Notes: generated by a model not told the origin, from the sequence alone. A stretch of 64,000 nucleotides of DNA from an uncultured Dysosmobacter sp. (GCA_934565855.1 CAKTIO010000001.1:248001-312000), one strand, 5' to 3'. Positions 33,287 through 42,722 are shown, numbered from the stretch's first letter. A program made the numbers and translations.

Positions 33287-34474
33287 ATGGTCATCTATGT
33301 TGATAATGCCGCTACCACCGCTGTCAGCAAAACAGCGCTGGACGCGATGCTGCCCTGTTTTTCTGAGGTCTACGGCAACCCCTCCAGCCTGCACACGGTT
33401 GGTCAGCGCGCTGCGGAAAAGCTTCAGGCGGCACGGGAAACCTTTGCAAAATACCTGAATGCCGATCCCCGGGAGATCACGTTTACCTCCGGCGGCAGTG
33501 AAGCTGACAATCAGGCAATCATTTCCGCCGCTGTTCTGGGTGCACGGAAGGGCAAGAAGCACATCATTTCCACCAAGTTTGAGCATCACGCTGTTCTGCA
33601 CACCCTGAGAAAGATGGAGCAGCAGGGCTATGAGGTCACTCTGCTGGACGTCCCCGAAAACGGCGTCATCTCCGCAGAGCAGGTAAAGGCAGCCATCCGT
33701 CCGGATACCTGCCTGGTGACCATTATGTTTGCCAACAATGAGATCGGCACCATCCAGCCCATTCCGGAGATCGGCAGGATCTGCCGGGAAGCTGGCGTTC
33801 TGTTCCACACAGACGCTGTGCAGGCTGCCGGACACCTCCCCATTGACGTGCAGGCAATGGACATTGACATGCTCAGCCTTTCCGCCCACAAGTTCCACGG
33901 TCCCAAGGGCGTCGGTGTTCTGTACGCCAAGCGCGGCATTGCACTGACCAACGTGATCGAGGGCGGCGCACAGGAGCGCGGAAAGCGCGCCGGTACTGAG
34001 AATATCCCTGGTATTGTCGGCGCTGCCGCTGCCTTCCAGGATGCCTGTGAGCATATGGCGGAAAATGCTGCCAAGATGACTCCCCTGCGGGACAAGCTCA
34101 TTGCCGGACTCAGCAAGATCCCCCACTCCGCTCTGAACGGCGACCCGAAGGTCCGCCTGCCGGGCAACGTGAACTTCTGCTTTGAGGGCATTGAGGGCGA
34201 GTCCATGTTGCTTCTGCTGGATGAAAAGGGCATTGAGGCTTCCTCTGGCAGTGCCTGTACCTCCGGCTCTCTGGATCCCAGCCATGTACTGCTTGCCATC
34301 GGTCGTCCCCATGAGGTTGCCCACGGCTCTCTGCGGATGTCCCTGAGCGAGTACAACACCGAAAAGGATATTGATTATATTCTGGATGTGCTGCCCGGCA
34401 TCATCTCCTACCTGCGGGATATGTCCCCCGTGTGGGATGAGCTGGAAAAGGGGCAGCGCAAGCACCTGATTTGA
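33287..34474 (+). CDS. nifS: Cysteine desulfurase (NifS/IscS)
   Basis: 395 residues from the ATG at 33287 with AAGGAG upstream. Class V aminotransferase features: IYVDNAATTAVS, FTSGGSEADNQAI, His in KFEHHAVLHT, PLP-lysine in SAHKFHGPKG, and the persulfide Cys in SGSACTSGSLDPSHVL. The residue spacing in the active loop is that of group I (NifS/IscS). It delivers sulfur to the scaffold encoded 21 bases downstream and to MnmA. Confidence 0.95.
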   Translation: MVIYVDNAATTAVSKTALDAMLPCFSEVYGNPSSLHTVGQRAAEKLQAARETFAKYLNADPREITFTSGGSEADNQAIISAAVLGARKGKKHIISTKFEHHAVLHTLRKMEQQGYEVTLLDVPENGVISAEQVKAAIRPDTCLVTIMFANNEIGTIQPIPEIGRICREAGVLFHTDAVQAAGHLPIDVQAMDIDMLSLSAHKFHGPKGVGVLYAKRGIALTNVIEGGAQERGKRAGTENIPGIVGAAAAFQDACEHMAENAAKMTPLRDKLIAGLSKIPHSALNGDPKVRLPGNVNFCFEGIEGESMLLLLDEKGIEASSGSACTSGSLDPSHVLLAIGRPHEVAHGSLRMSLSEYNTEKDIDYILDVLPGIISYLRDMSPVWDELEKGQRKHLI

Positions 34475-34495
34475 TTTTGAAAGGAGTTCCTGATT

Positions 34496-34939
34496 ATGTT
34501 ATACAGTGAAAAGGTCATGGACCATTTCCAGCATCCCCGGAATGTTGGCAAGATGGAAGACGCGGACGGCATCGGTGAGGTCGGCAACGCCAAGTGCGGC
34601 GACATCATGCGGATGTATATCAAGGTCGATCCTGCCAGCCAGGTCATCACGGACGTAAAGTTCAACACCTTTGGCTGCGGCAGCGCCATCGCCACCTCCT
34701 CTATGGCAACAGAAATGATCAAGGGCAAGCCCATCAGTGAAGCGCTGAAGCTTTCCAACAAGGCTGTGGTCGAGGCTCTGGACGGTCTGCCCACCCACAA
34801 GATCCACTGCTCCGTTCTGGCTGAGGAAGCTGTGAAGGACGCCATCCGGGACTATTACGATAAAAATAACATCCCCTACGGTGATGAACTGAAAATGGAC
34901 TGCGAACACTGTACTGCCTGCGATTCCAAGCATGAGTGA
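34496..34939 (+). CDS. nifU: Fe-S cluster scaffold (NifU N-domain/IscU)
   Basis: 147 residues. The three cluster cysteines and the conserved Asp are present: NAKCGDIM, FGCGSAIA and KIHCSVLAEE. It is a little longer than IscU because of a C-terminal tail with a CEHCTAC motif, which could bind extra metal. It lies between nifS and mnmA and overlaps mnmA by 8 bases. It should assemble [2Fe-2S]/[4Fe-4S] clusters using NifS sulfur. Confidence 0.93.
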   Translation: MLYSEKVMDHFQHPRNVGKMEDADGIGEVGNAKCGDIMRMYIKVDPASQVITDVKFNTFGCGSAIATSSMATEMIKGKPISEALKLSNKAVVEALDGLPTHKIHCSVLAEEAVKDAIRDYYDKNNIPYGDELKMDCEHCTACDSKHE

Positions 34940-36014
34940 GCGCGGATTTGTCGCCATGAGCGGCGGTGTTGACAGCTCCGTCGCAGCCCTGCTCCTTCGG
35001 GAGCAGGGCTGTTCCCTATCCGGCGTTCATCTGCGGCTTCTGCACAACGAGGACCTGGGGCAGGGCTGCGAAAGCGCCTGCTGTTCCCTCTCTGACGCGG
35101 AGGACGCCCGTTCCGTAGCACGGAAGCTGGGCTTCCCCTTTTACGTCTTTGACTTTGCGGACATCTTCCGCTCTACCGTTGTCCAACGCTTTCTGGACGG
35201 ATATGAGGCAGGGGAAACCCCCAACCCCTGCATGGACTGCAACCGCTTTGTCAAGTGGGGCGAACTGCTGCACCGGACGGAGGTGCTGGGGCGGAACTTT
35301 CTTGCCACCGGACATTACGCCCGCATCCAGTACGATCCTACGTCTGAGCGCTGGCTGCTGCTGCGTGGAAAGGATACGTCAAAAGACCAAAGCTATTTTC
35401 TCTCCCATCTGACGCAGCACCAGCTCTCCCGCACCCGTCTGCCCTTGGGTGATCTCAGTAAGCCGGAGGTCCGGGAGCTGGCGGAGCAGTACGGACTGAT
35501 CAACGCCCGCAAGCGGGACAGTCAGGACCTGTGCTTTGCCCCGGACGGCGATTACGCCGCCTTTTGGGAACGGATGAAGGGACACCCGGCTCAACCTGGC
35601 GCCATCACCGACCTGGAGGGAACCCCGCTGGGGACCCACAAGGGATTGATCCGTTATACGCTGGGACAGCATAAGGGACTGGGTATCTCCAGCGAAACAC
35701 CATTGTATGTCTGCAAAAAGGATACCGACCACAACACACTGGTGGTCGGTCCCTCCCAGCAGCTGTTCCACACCTGGCTCTTCGCCCGGGAGGTCAACTG
35801 GATCGCCCTGTCCGGTGTTTCGGAACGGATGGAGGTCCAGGTCCAGACCCGCTATCATCAGATTCCCCAGAAGGCGTGGGTCTGCCCCACGGAGACTGGC
35901 TTCCGCGTGGATTTTGCACAGCCGCAGCGCGCCATGACGCCGGGACAGACCGTCGCCCTGTACGATGGGGACGTGGTTCTGGGAGCAGGCGTCATTGATG
36001 CCACAGGAAACTGA
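34932..36014 (+). CDS. mnmA: tRNA 2-thiouridine(34) synthase MnmA
   Basis: 360 residues. ATP pyrophosphatase P-loop SGGVDSSVA at residues 10-18, catalytic Cys in NPCMDCNRFVKWG, the second active Cys in DLCFAPDGDY, and the tRNA-contact segments THKGLIRYTLGQHKGLGI (given by its start THKGLIRYTLGQ). It adds sulfur at U34 of Lys, Glu and Gln tRNAs. The overlap with nifU shows co-translation, so sulfur can go straight from NifS to MnmA, without the Tus relay of E. coli. Confidence 0.95.
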   Translation: MSERGFVAMSGGVDSSVAALLLREQGCSLSGVHLRLLHNEDLGQGCESACCSLSDAEDARSVARKLGFPFYVFDFADIFRSTVVQRFLDGYEAGETPNPCMDCNRFVKWGELLHRTEVLGRNFLATGHYARIQYDPTSERWLLLRGKDTSKDQSYFLSHLTQHQLSRTRLPLGDLSKPEVRELAEQYGLINARKRDSQDLCFAPDGDYAAFWERMKGHPAQPGAITDLEGTPLGTHKGLIRYTLGQHKGLGISSETPLYVCKKDTDHNTLVVGPSQQLFHTWLFAREVNWIALSGVSERMEVQVQTRYHQIPQKAWVCPTETGFRVDFAQPQRAMTPGQTVALYDGDVVLGAGVIDATGN

Positions 36015-36030
36015 ATTTTCACAAAAAAGA

Positions 36031-36074
36031 AACAGGCTCCGTATGCAAAGCCATACGGAGCCTGTTTTTTATCA
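36031..36074. terminator. Bidirectional terminator between mnmA and the XRE gene
   Basis: AACAGGCTCCGTATG, loop CAAAGC, CATACGGAGCCTGTT, then TTTTTAT on the plus strand and TTTCTTTTTTG on the minus strand. It serves both convergent genes. Confidence 0.9.
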
Positions 36075-36515
36075 TCATTTCTTCCAATGCTTCAGCTCTG
36101 GCACCACCGCTTCCATGTGCGCCCGAACCTGTTCAGCTGTCCACGCTTCGCTTGCCATGTGCTGCACGCAAAAGTCAATCAGCTGCTCCTTACTGGTATA
36201 TCGGAACACGCCGCCCGTGTAGCACCACTTGCAGTATTCTTCATTATAAGAACCATCCGTTTCCCTGCTGATGGAAGAATCATCCAACGGCATCCCACAG
36301 CATTGGCAAATCAGCTGCTGCGGAGAGCCCAGCAGCGTATTGATGGAAACATCAAAAAATCTCGACAGCAGCTTCAATGTCTCCGTATTTGGCGTGGTCT
36401 CTCCATTTTCCCAGCGGGATACCGCCTGCCTTGTAACGAATAGCTTTTCCGCAAGCTCATCCTGAGACAAGCCTCTCTGCGTCCGCAAATTCAGCAGGAC
36501 ATCCTTTGTATCCAT
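36075..36515 (-). CDS. XRE-family regulator with zinc-ribbon-like C-domain
   Basis: 146 residues. N-terminal HTH_XRE (RTQRGLSQDELAEKLFVTRQ, AVSRWENGETTPN, about residues 10-62). The C-terminal part has CQCCGMPLDD and EYCKWCYTGG, two CxxC-like knuckles of a small zinc-ribbon domain (putative zinc ribbon domain, PF12674-like), followed by a helical tail. The combination is common in Clostridia and often controls nearby stress genes; the target is unknown here. A good GGAGGTGAG site precedes the start. Confidence 0.88.
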   Translation of the reverse strand: MDTKDVLLNLRTQRGLSQDELAEKLFVTRQAVSRWENGETTPNTETLKLLSRFFDVSINTLLGSPQQLICQCCGMPLDDSSISRETDGSYNEEYCKWCYTGGVFRYTSKEQLIDFCVQHMASEAWTAEQVRAHMEAVVPELKHWKK

Positions 36516-36634
36516 ACGGAACTCACCTCCTCTATCTCAATCTAACACAGAAGCAGCAGGGAAACAAGCAACCTGCTGTTGCGGAGGTTTCCCCTGAACC
36601 CATCAGATTGGCATACGCTCCCCTATTTGTTAAA

Positions 36635-36668
36635 AAGTCTCCCGAACGATGATCGTCCGGGAGACTTT
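36635..36668. terminator. Terminator at the spoVAE end
   Basis: AAAGTCTCCCGAACGAT and ATCGTCCGGGAGACTTT form a 17-bp stem with one mismatch, next to the spoVAE stop. On the minus strand it is followed by TTAACAAATA. Confidence 0.7.
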
Positions 36669-36683
36669 CATACTATTCCGTTT

Positions 36684-37040
36684 TCAGCGCTTTTCCCCCG
36701 GCTTGCAGAGCAGCGCTACCAGCACACCAAACACCACAGCCGCCGCAATGCCGCCGGATGCGGCACTCAAGCCGCCGGTCAGCACGCCCAGCCATCCCTG
36801 CTCTGCCACCGCCTGCCGGACACCCTTTGCCAGTGTAAAGCCGAATCCGGTCAAGGGCACCGTTGCCCCTGCGCCGCACCAGTCTACCACCGGCTGGTAA
36901 ATCCCCAGTGCGCCCAGCAGCACTCCTGTTACCACATAGCCTGTCAGGATCCGCGCCGGTGTCCACTGTGTTTTGTCAATTAGCAGCTGTCCGATGGCGC
37001 ATAATACGCCGCCGCATAAAAAAGCCCGGAAATATTCCAT
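36684..37040 (-). CDS. spoVAE: Stage V sporulation protein AE (SpoVAEb-like)
   Basis: 118 residues from the ATG at 37040 with GGGAGGAA upstream. Four hydrophobic segments; the conserved FLCGGVLCAIGQLLIDKT, RILTGYVVTGVLLGALGIYQ, and FGFTLAKGVRQAV. SpoVA proteins form the channel for dipicolinic acid movement into spores. The neighbours spoVAC and spoVAD are not here, so it is an orphan copy. It supports a spore-forming host. Confidence 0.9.
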   Translation of the reverse strand: MEYFRAFLCGGVLCAIGQLLIDKTQWTPARILTGYVVTGVLLGALGIYQPVVDWCGAGATVPLTGFGFTLAKGVRQAVAEQGWLGVLTGGLSAASGGIAAAVVFGVLVALLCKPGEKR

Positions 37041-37109
37041 GAAATTCCTCCCCGCCAAAAGCATCTGACGGTAGCTTTTCCATATTTCCGCACTTTATGC
37101 CTGCTGCCA

Positions 37110-38126
37110 TCAGGCGTCGATCTCCCGGGTTGCATAGGCATTCAGCTCCATGCCTGCCGTATGTCCCGCAAGGTACTCATAATAGCCCTGTGCGCCGATC
37201 ATGGCGCCGTTGTCGCCACACAGCTTCAGCGGCGGCAGATACAGCTGGTATCCGGCACAGCGGCACGCCTCCTGCAGGTCCGCCCGGATGATGGAGTTGG
37301 CAGCCACACCGCCTGCCGCGCAGATGATTCTCCGTCCGCACAGCTGTGCCGCCTTCATTGCCCGGGGCACCAGCGTATCACTGACCGCCTGTGTAAAGTC
37401 CCGCGCCAGCGCCGCCCGGTCCAGAGTCTCTCCAGTCTGCTGTGCATGGTGTGCCAGATTGACCACTGCGGTCTTCAAGCCAGAAAAGCTCATATCCAGC
37501 TCTGCTCCCTCCACCCTGGAATGGGGCAGGACATATACGCCGCCCTGCGACTGCTGCGCCAGCTCGTCCATCGGCTTTCCACCGGGGTAGGGCAGTCCCA
37601 GCACCCGCGCCGCCTTGTCAAAGCACTCTCCCGCCGCGTCATCCCGGGTGGCGCCAATAATCTTCATATCCGTATAGCCACGGACATCCACAATCAGGGT
37701 ATTTCCTCCGGAGATCGCCAGTGCCAGAAACGGCGGCTCCAGCTCCGGAAATGCCAGATAATTCGCCGCGATATGTCCCCGGACATGATGCACCGGGATC
37801 AGTGGCTTCCGCCACGCAAATGCCACGGACTTGGCAAAGCTCAGTCCCACCAGCACCGCGCCAATCAGCCCCGGCGCATAGGTCACTGCCACCGCGTCAA
37901 TATCCTCTCTGGTGCAGTTTGCCTCTGCCAGTGCCTGCTCTGTCAGCGCCGCAATGGCTTCTACATGCTTCCGTGAGGCAATCTCCGGGACTACACCGCC
38001 GTAAAGCGCGTGCATGGCTGCCTGTGAGGCTATGGCGTCAGACAAAACGCGCCGACCATCCTCTACCACGGCAACCGCTGTTTCATCGCAGGAGCTTTCA
38101 AATGCCAGAATCTTCAACTGTTCCAA
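37110..38126 (-). CDS. tsaD: tRNA N6-threonylcarbamoyladenosine transferase TsaD
   Basis: 338 residues, normal length. ASKHA-fold motifs: ILAFESSCDETAVAVV at the start, the metal-binding HHVRGH (His110 and 114 region), ALAISGGNTLIV, GECFDKAARVLGLPYPGG, and AAGGVAANSIIR. It makes t6A37 of ANN-decoding tRNAs with TsaB and TsaE. Its neighbours here are RimI and a second acetyltransferase; tsaB and tsaE are not in view, which is an unusual break of the usual tsaE-tsaB-rimI-tsaD run. Confidence 0.95.
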   Translation of the reverse strand: MEQLKILAFESSCDETAVAVVEDGRRVLSDAIASQAAMHALYGGVVPEIASRKHVEAIAALTEQALAEANCTREDIDAVAVTYAPGLIGAVLVGLSFAKSVAFAWRKPLIPVHHVRGHIAANYLAFPELEPPFLALAISGGNTLIVDVRGYTDMKIIGATRDDAAGECFDKAARVLGLPYPGGKPMDELAQQSQGGVYVLPHSRVEGAELDMSFSGLKTAVVNLAHHAQQTGETLDRAALARDFTQAVSDTLVPRAMKAAQLCGRRIICAAGGVAANSIIRADLQEACRCAGYQLYLPPLKLCGDNGAMIGAQGYYEYLAGHTAGMELNAYATREIDA

Positions 38127-38135
38127 CCCTCTTTC

Positions 38136-38729
38136 TCATTCATCCCAGGGAACCAGCGGCTGCGGCGGCTGTGTCCGGTCCCACGGGATCTGAACATACG
38201 CCCGGTACTTCTCCGGCAGGAAACTCTTCCGGTACACCCGGTCGTAATGCTCCATCAGCTCCCGGTCTGGCAGCGTCCGGTCTGCCCAGTACAGCAGCTT
38301 ATACTGCACTCCGAAAATCTGGGCGTCAAAATCCGCCAGCTGTGCCGCATTCCGGTGGTAAAAGCCCAGTCTCCGCTTTGCCATATCCGGATCCGGCGCA
38401 CGCTCTACCGCCTCCGATTCCGCGAAAATAATCGTTCCCGACTCCTTCTCCCGCATTTTTTGCAGCAGCAGCGCTCCCGCGCCGCCGTTTCGCTGCACAG
38501 GGGAAACGCACAAATAGTCCAGCAGCGCCCAGCCAGGCTCCACCGCCCAGAGAAAGCACTCGCCTACGATTTCTTCTCCCTGAAACAGGCACCAGGGACG
38601 GTACCAGCCCTTTTCCCACATGGTCTCTATGGCACGCAGCGGCTTCAGCTCCGCCTCCGGAAAGGAGACCGTCAAATCACGACGGTAAGCCTCCCTCAGC
38701 TGGTGCGGCGTCGGTATTCTCAGCTCCAT
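38136..38729 (-). CDS. GNAT-family acetyltransferase
   Basis: 197 residues from the ATG at 38729 (GGGAG upstream; the TTG six bases earlier is less likely). The centre has GNAT features: YLCVSPVQRNGGAGALLLQK (acetyl-CoA loop QRNGGAG). The N-terminus is FPEAELKPL. It overlaps the end of rimI by 53 bases and precedes tsaD by 9 bases, so all three are co-transcribed. Substrate unknown. Confidence 0.85.
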   Translation of the reverse strand: MELRIPTPHQLREAYRRDLTVSFPEAELKPLRAIETMWEKGWYRPWCLFQGEEIVGECFLWAVEPGWALLDYLCVSPVQRNGGAGALLLQKMREKESGTIIFAESEAVERAPDPDMAKRRLGFYHRNAAQLADFDAQIFGVQYKLLYWADRTLPDRELMEHYDRVYRKSFLPEKYRAYVQIPWDRTQPPQPLVPWDE

Positions 38730-39186
38730 CTCCAAACTCCCTTGTCATAATGATGGCATCCTCCCGGGGATGCTCATAGTAATTCTTTCTCCGTCCCACA
38801 CTGCGGAAGCCTCTGCTTCCGTACAGTGCAATGGCTCCATAATTGGAAGCCCGGACCTCCAGCGTCAAAAACGCCAGCTGGTGCGCCTGTGCAAAATCCA
38901 GAAACACCTGAAGCAGCTTTCCCGCAATGCCGTTGCGGCGGCACTCCGGGCGAACTGCCACATTGGTGATATAGCCCTCGTCCAGAATCACCTGAAGTCC
39001 GGCATAGCCTACCACTGCGCCGTCATCGTTCAGCGCCACCAGAAATGCCGAGCAGTCGTTTTCCAGCTCCTCCGCCAGCATGCTGCGGGACCACGGGGTA
39101 GAAAAGCAGATCCGTTCCAGCTCTGCCACTTCCTCCAAATGGTCCGCATTCATCGGCACGATGCAGACGTGCATTCTCAAATCCAT
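38677..39186 (-). CDS. rimI: Ribosomal-protein-alanine N-acetyltransferase RimI
   Basis: 169 residues. The RimI signature is clear: LERICFSTPWSRSMLAEELE, VGYAGLQVILDEGYITNVAV, RPECRRNGIAGKLLQVFLDF (acetyl-CoA loop RRNGIAGKL), and LEVRASNYGAIALYGSRGF (given as ends LEVRASN...GF). It acetylates the N-terminus of ribosomal protein bS18 in E. coli. The C-terminal 20 residues extend beyond the family and are read over the start of the next gene. It follows polA by 18 bases. Confidence 0.92.
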   Translation of the reverse strand: MDLRMHVCIVPMNADHLEEVAELERICFSTPWSRSMLAEELENDCSAFLVALNDDGAVVGYAGLQVILDEGYITNVAVRPECRRNGIAGKLLQVFLDFAQAHQLAFLTLEVRASNYGAIALYGSRGFRSVGRRKNYYEHPREDAIIMTREFGDGAENTDAAPAEGGLPS

Positions 39187-39204
39187 TCTGTTTTCCTCCC
39201 GTTC

Positions 39205-41865
39205 TCAGCCCTTGGCTTCCAGCCAGTTCCTTCCCCAGTGCGCGTCTGCGGTAAGGGGAACACTCAGCTTCACCACGCCTTCCATCTCCTGCTGCAGCAG
39301 CCGCGCCACAGTCTCCGCCTCTGCCTCCGGACACTCGACGATCAATTCATCGTGTACCTGAAGCACCAGCCGCGCCTGAAGCTTTTCCGCGCGGAGCCGT
39401 TTCCACACGGCAACCATCGCCAGCTTCATCACATCGGCGGCAGCGCCCTGAATGGGCATATTCAATGCCACCCTCTCTCCGAAGGCACGCATATTGTGGT
39501 TGGAGGAGGTCAGCTCCGGCAGATTCCGGCGGCGGTGCAGCAGCGTTTCCACATATCCCCGCTGCTTCGCCTGCTCCACCACCTCGGTCATATACCGGCG
39601 CACCCCGGGAAAAGTCTTAAAATAAGCCTCCATATATGCCTTTGCCTCGCCCACGGTCACGCCGATGTCCTGGCTGAGGGAAAAGGCGGAGATGCCGTAC
39701 ACAATACCGAAATTCACCGCCTTGGCACGGCGGCGCATCTCATGCGTCACCGCCTCCGGCGCCACACCGAACACTCTTGCCGCTGTGGCGGTATGGAAAT
39801 CCTCACCGGAATTGAACGCCTCCTGCATAACGGTGTCACCCGCGATATGCGCCAGCAGGCGCAGCTCAATCTGGGAATAATCCGCATCCACCAGAACACA
39901 GCCCTCCGCCGGGATAAACATTTTCCGGATCTCGCTGCCCAGATCAGTCCGGGTAGGGATGTTCTGCAAATTTGGCTCTGCGGAGGAAAGCCGCCCGGTG
40001 GCGGTCACAGTCATCTGAAAGCTGGTGCGGATGCGTCCGTCTGTGTCCATTGCCTTCAGCAGTCCGTCCGCATAGGTGGACTTCAGCTTGGCAAACTGGC
40101 GGTACTCCAGCACGGCGTTGACAATGGGGTGCGCGGGGCGCAGCGCATCCAGTACCTCGGCATTGGTGGACCAGCCGGTCTTCGTCTTCTTTCCGTGGGG
40201 CAGCTGAAGCCGGTCAAACAGGACCTCGCCCAGCTGCTTGGGAGAATTGATATTGAAGGGTACGCCCGCCATCTCATAAATCGACTGCTCCAGTTCCGCG
40301 CTGCGGCTTGCCAGCAGGTCCCCGAACTGTGCCAGCGCCCGGGCATCCACCCGGCAACCAGCCACCTCCATCTCCGCCAACACCCGGCACAGCGGCAGCT
40401 CCGCGGTCGTAAACAGCTCCCACTGCTGGTTTTCCTTCAGCTTCGGCTCCTGCGCCTGGTACAGTGCTTCTACGGCACTTGTATAGCTGTGAAACGCGGT
40501 CTCCGCCGCAGCAGCGTCGCCCAGCAGGGAAAATGCGTCCGCTTCCAGATGCGCGGGCTGCGGCAGCTCCGTATGGAAATACGCCGCAAACAGAGACGCA
40601 ATGTCATATTTTCCGCTGGTAGCATCCAGCAGATACGAACCCAGCGCCGTATCAAAAACAAATCCGTCCGCTGGCAGTCCGTTTTCCAACAGCGTCCGCA
40701 TCAGGTCCTTCACCTGATGACTGACCTTTCGGATATCACTGGAAAACAGCTTCTTCAACAGGGCATTCCAGTTCCCCTGATAACGGTCAAAGAAAAATTC
40801 CGCAGAAAGCTGCGTATCCTTTCCTGTCCTGCAGTCTACCATCACTCCGGAAAGATCCGGCAGCGCCAGCAGAGTCACATGGTCCGCATCACGGAAAAGC
40901 TCCAGCACCTCCTGCGCCCGGTCCTCCTCTGTGACACACTCGCAGGTCACTGTAAGATCAGATTCCTCCGGCTTTTCTCCGGCAGGCGCGCCGCCCTCCG
41001 GGCGCAGTCCCATTTTCTCAATCAGCTTGGAAAACTCCAGCTTCAAAAACAGGGAATACAGCTCTGGCTTGACCTCTCTGCGCAAATTCTCCTCCGGAGC
41101 AAAGTCCAGCGGCGCATCCGTCACAATGGTTGCCAGCCAATAGGAATGCCGGGCAGCTTCCTCTCCCGCCTGCAGCTTTTTGATGGCGGCGGGCTTTGCC
41201 TCGATCTCCGGCAGCCTCTCATAAACCGTGTCAATGGAGCCGTATTTCTGGATCAGCGCCATTGCCGTTTTCTCTCCGATGCCGGGAACGCCGGGAATGT
41301 TGTCAGACGCATCTCCCATCAGCGCTTTCAGGTCAATCATGTGAATGGGCGCAAAGCCATACGTCTCCCAAAAGCTCTCCGGAGTCATATCCTTGGTGGT
41401 CGTCTGCCCCATGCGGGTGGATACCAGCTTTACCTTGGTATGCTCCGTCACCAGCTGGAGGGAGTCCTTATCTCCCGTCACGACCACACAGTCCCATCCG
41501 GCTGCTTCGCACCTTCTGGAAATGGTTCCGATGAGATCGTCTGCCTCCCAGCCTGCCATTTCATACCGGGGGATGTTCATGTCGTCCAGCACTTCCTTCA
41601 GCACCGGCACCTGCATCCGCAGCTCCTCCGGCATGGGCTTCCGGGTCGCCTTATAGGTCTCCTCTGCCGTATGGCGGAACGTAGGGGCGTGTACGTCAAA
41701 GGTCACGCACAGCGCGTCCGGGTGTTCCTCCTCAGTCAGACGGTTCATGGTGGTCAGAAAACCGTAAATGGCATGGGTATACAGCCCCTCCCGGTTTGTC
41801 AACGGACGGATTCCGTAGTACGCCCGGTTGATGATGCTGTTGCCGTCAATGACCATCAATTTCAT
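39205..41865 (-). CDS. polA: DNA polymerase I
   Basis: 886 residues, start at 41865 with GGGAGGAA upstream. N-terminal 5' nuclease domain (MKLMVIDGNSIINRAYYGIR, GWEADDLIGTI, GVPGIGEKTA). The middle exonuclease-like domain lacks the catalytic Asp/Glu pair at its start (DADHVTLLALPDL), so 3'-5' proofreading is probably absent, as in many Firmicutes. C-terminal polymerase with VDADYSQIELRLLAHI (motif A), RRAKAVNFGIVYG (motif B) and QVHDELIVE (motif C). First gene of the run polA-rimI-GNAT-tsaD. Confidence 0.97.
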   Translation of the reverse strand: MKLMVIDGNSIINRAYYGIRPLTNREGLYTHAIYGFLTTMNRLTEEEHPDALCVTFDVHAPTFRHTAEETYKATRKPMPEELRMQVPVLKEVLDDMNIPRYEMAGWEADDLIGTISRRCEAAGWDCVVVTGDKDSLQLVTEHTKVKLVSTRMGQTTTKDMTPESFWETYGFAPIHMIDLKALMGDASDNIPGVPGIGEKTAMALIQKYGSIDTVYERLPEIEAKPAAIKKLQAGEEAARHSYWLATIVTDAPLDFAPEENLRREVKPELYSLFLKLEFSKLIEKMGLRPEGGAPAGEKPEESDLTVTCECVTEEDRAQEVLELFRDADHVTLLALPDLSGVMVDCRTGKDTQLSAEFFFDRYQGNWNALLKKLFSSDIRKVSHQVKDLMRTLLENGLPADGFVFDTALGSYLLDATSGKYDIASLFAAYFHTELPQPAHLEADAFSLLGDAAAAETAFHSYTSAVEALYQAQEPKLKENQQWELFTTAELPLCRVLAEMEVAGCRVDARALAQFGDLLASRSAELEQSIYEMAGVPFNINSPKQLGEVLFDRLQLPHGKKTKTGWSTNAEVLDALRPAHPIVNAVLEYRQFAKLKSTYADGLLKAMDTDGRIRTSFQMTVTATGRLSSAEPNLQNIPTRTDLGSEIRKMFIPAEGCVLVDADYSQIELRLLAHIAGDTVMQEAFNSGEDFHTATAARVFGVAPEAVTHEMRRRAKAVNFGIVYGISAFSLSQDIGVTVGEAKAYMEAYFKTFPGVRRYMTEVVEQAKQRGYVETLLHRRRNLPELTSSNHNMRAFGERVALNMPIQGAAADVMKLAMVAVWKRLRAEKLQARLVLQVHDELIVECPEAEAETVARLLQQEMEGVVKLSVPLTADAHWGRNWLEAKG

Positions 41866-41968
41866 AGTGTTCCTCCCTGAAGCTCCGCCGCAGACACGCC
41901 TGCGCCCATTTCTGCCAGCCTGATTTTCCCTGTCCTTCCACAGGACACTGTAATTTAAATAGTATATC

Positions 41969-42550
41969 CTATTTTCCGCCGTTTCGCAAGGTCTCTGACT
42001 GGCGTCCACCCGGAAGCGAGGTACATCGCTTTTCAGCCAGCCGTCGCTCTCCGCGCTGAATGATGCGCGCGGCAAGAAAGCCCAAAAGCGTTCCCAGCAC
42101 CACTCCCGCCAGCACATCGCTGGGCCAGTGAACATACAGGTACAGCCTGGAAAAGCAGATCAGCACTGCCAGCACAAACGCCGGACGCCACAGCCGGCTC
42201 TCCATCCCCAGCAGGGCAGCCACCGCCGCAAAGGATGCCGCCGAATGCCCCGAGGGGAAGGAACCGTCCTCCGGTCTTGGGATCAGCAGCGCCAGCGCTG
42301 TGTTGACATCGCAGGGACGCACCCGCGCAATAGCCGGCTTGAGCAGCACATTGCAGCAGAGCAGGTCCAGCAGCAGCGCCAGTGTGACCGCCGCTCCCAC
42401 CCGTCTGGTTTTCCGGTGCAGCAGCAGGACTGCCGCCAGTAGAATCCACACCTCCCCATGATCACAGATCCGGCTGACCCACGGAAGCACCGCATCCAGC
42501 ATGCCGCAGCGCAGCTGTGCCTGCATCCAGTTCAGAATTGCCAGCTCCAT
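41969..42550 (-). CDS. PAP2-family membrane phosphatase
   Basis: 193 residues with five hydrophobic segments. The three PAP2 signatures are present: KPAIARVRP, PSGHSAAS and SRLYLYVHWPSDV (catalytic His in the last). It may act on undecaprenyl pyrophosphate (BcrC-like) or phosphatidic acid. Single gene. Confidence 0.92.
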   Translation of the reverse strand: MELAILNWMQAQLRCGMLDAVLPWVSRICDHGEVWILLAAVLLLHRKTRRVGAAVTLALLLDLLCCNVLLKPAIARVRPCDVNTALALLIPRPEDGSFPSGHSAASFAAVAALLGMESRLWRPAFVLAVLICFSRLYLYVHWPSDVLAGVVLGTLLGFLAARIIQRGERRLAEKRCTSLPGGRQSETLRNGGK

Positions 42551-42722
42551 TTCCCGTTCCCCCCTGTTTCGCTTTTCAGAATCAATTCATTATAGCGGGA
42601 CACCGCTTTTTCTGCAACCGGCATTTTCCATCTGCAGCTGTCATATTATCCGCTTTTTGCTCTGTTTTTCCGTTTTTATTATCCAGTTTTCACAAGAATC
42701 GCCGCTTTTTCTGTTTCTCCCG
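42551..42722. other. Intergenic region upstream of the lysine riboswitch
   Basis: T-rich sequence holding the PAP2 promoter (leftward). I see no gene. Confidence 0.3.

Noticed and set aside
38770..41880. A 1036-codon open frame on the plus strand
   Set aside because: It is antisense to polA, has a composition rich in His, Arg, Gln and Leu typical of a mirror frame in GC-rich DNA, and no domain.
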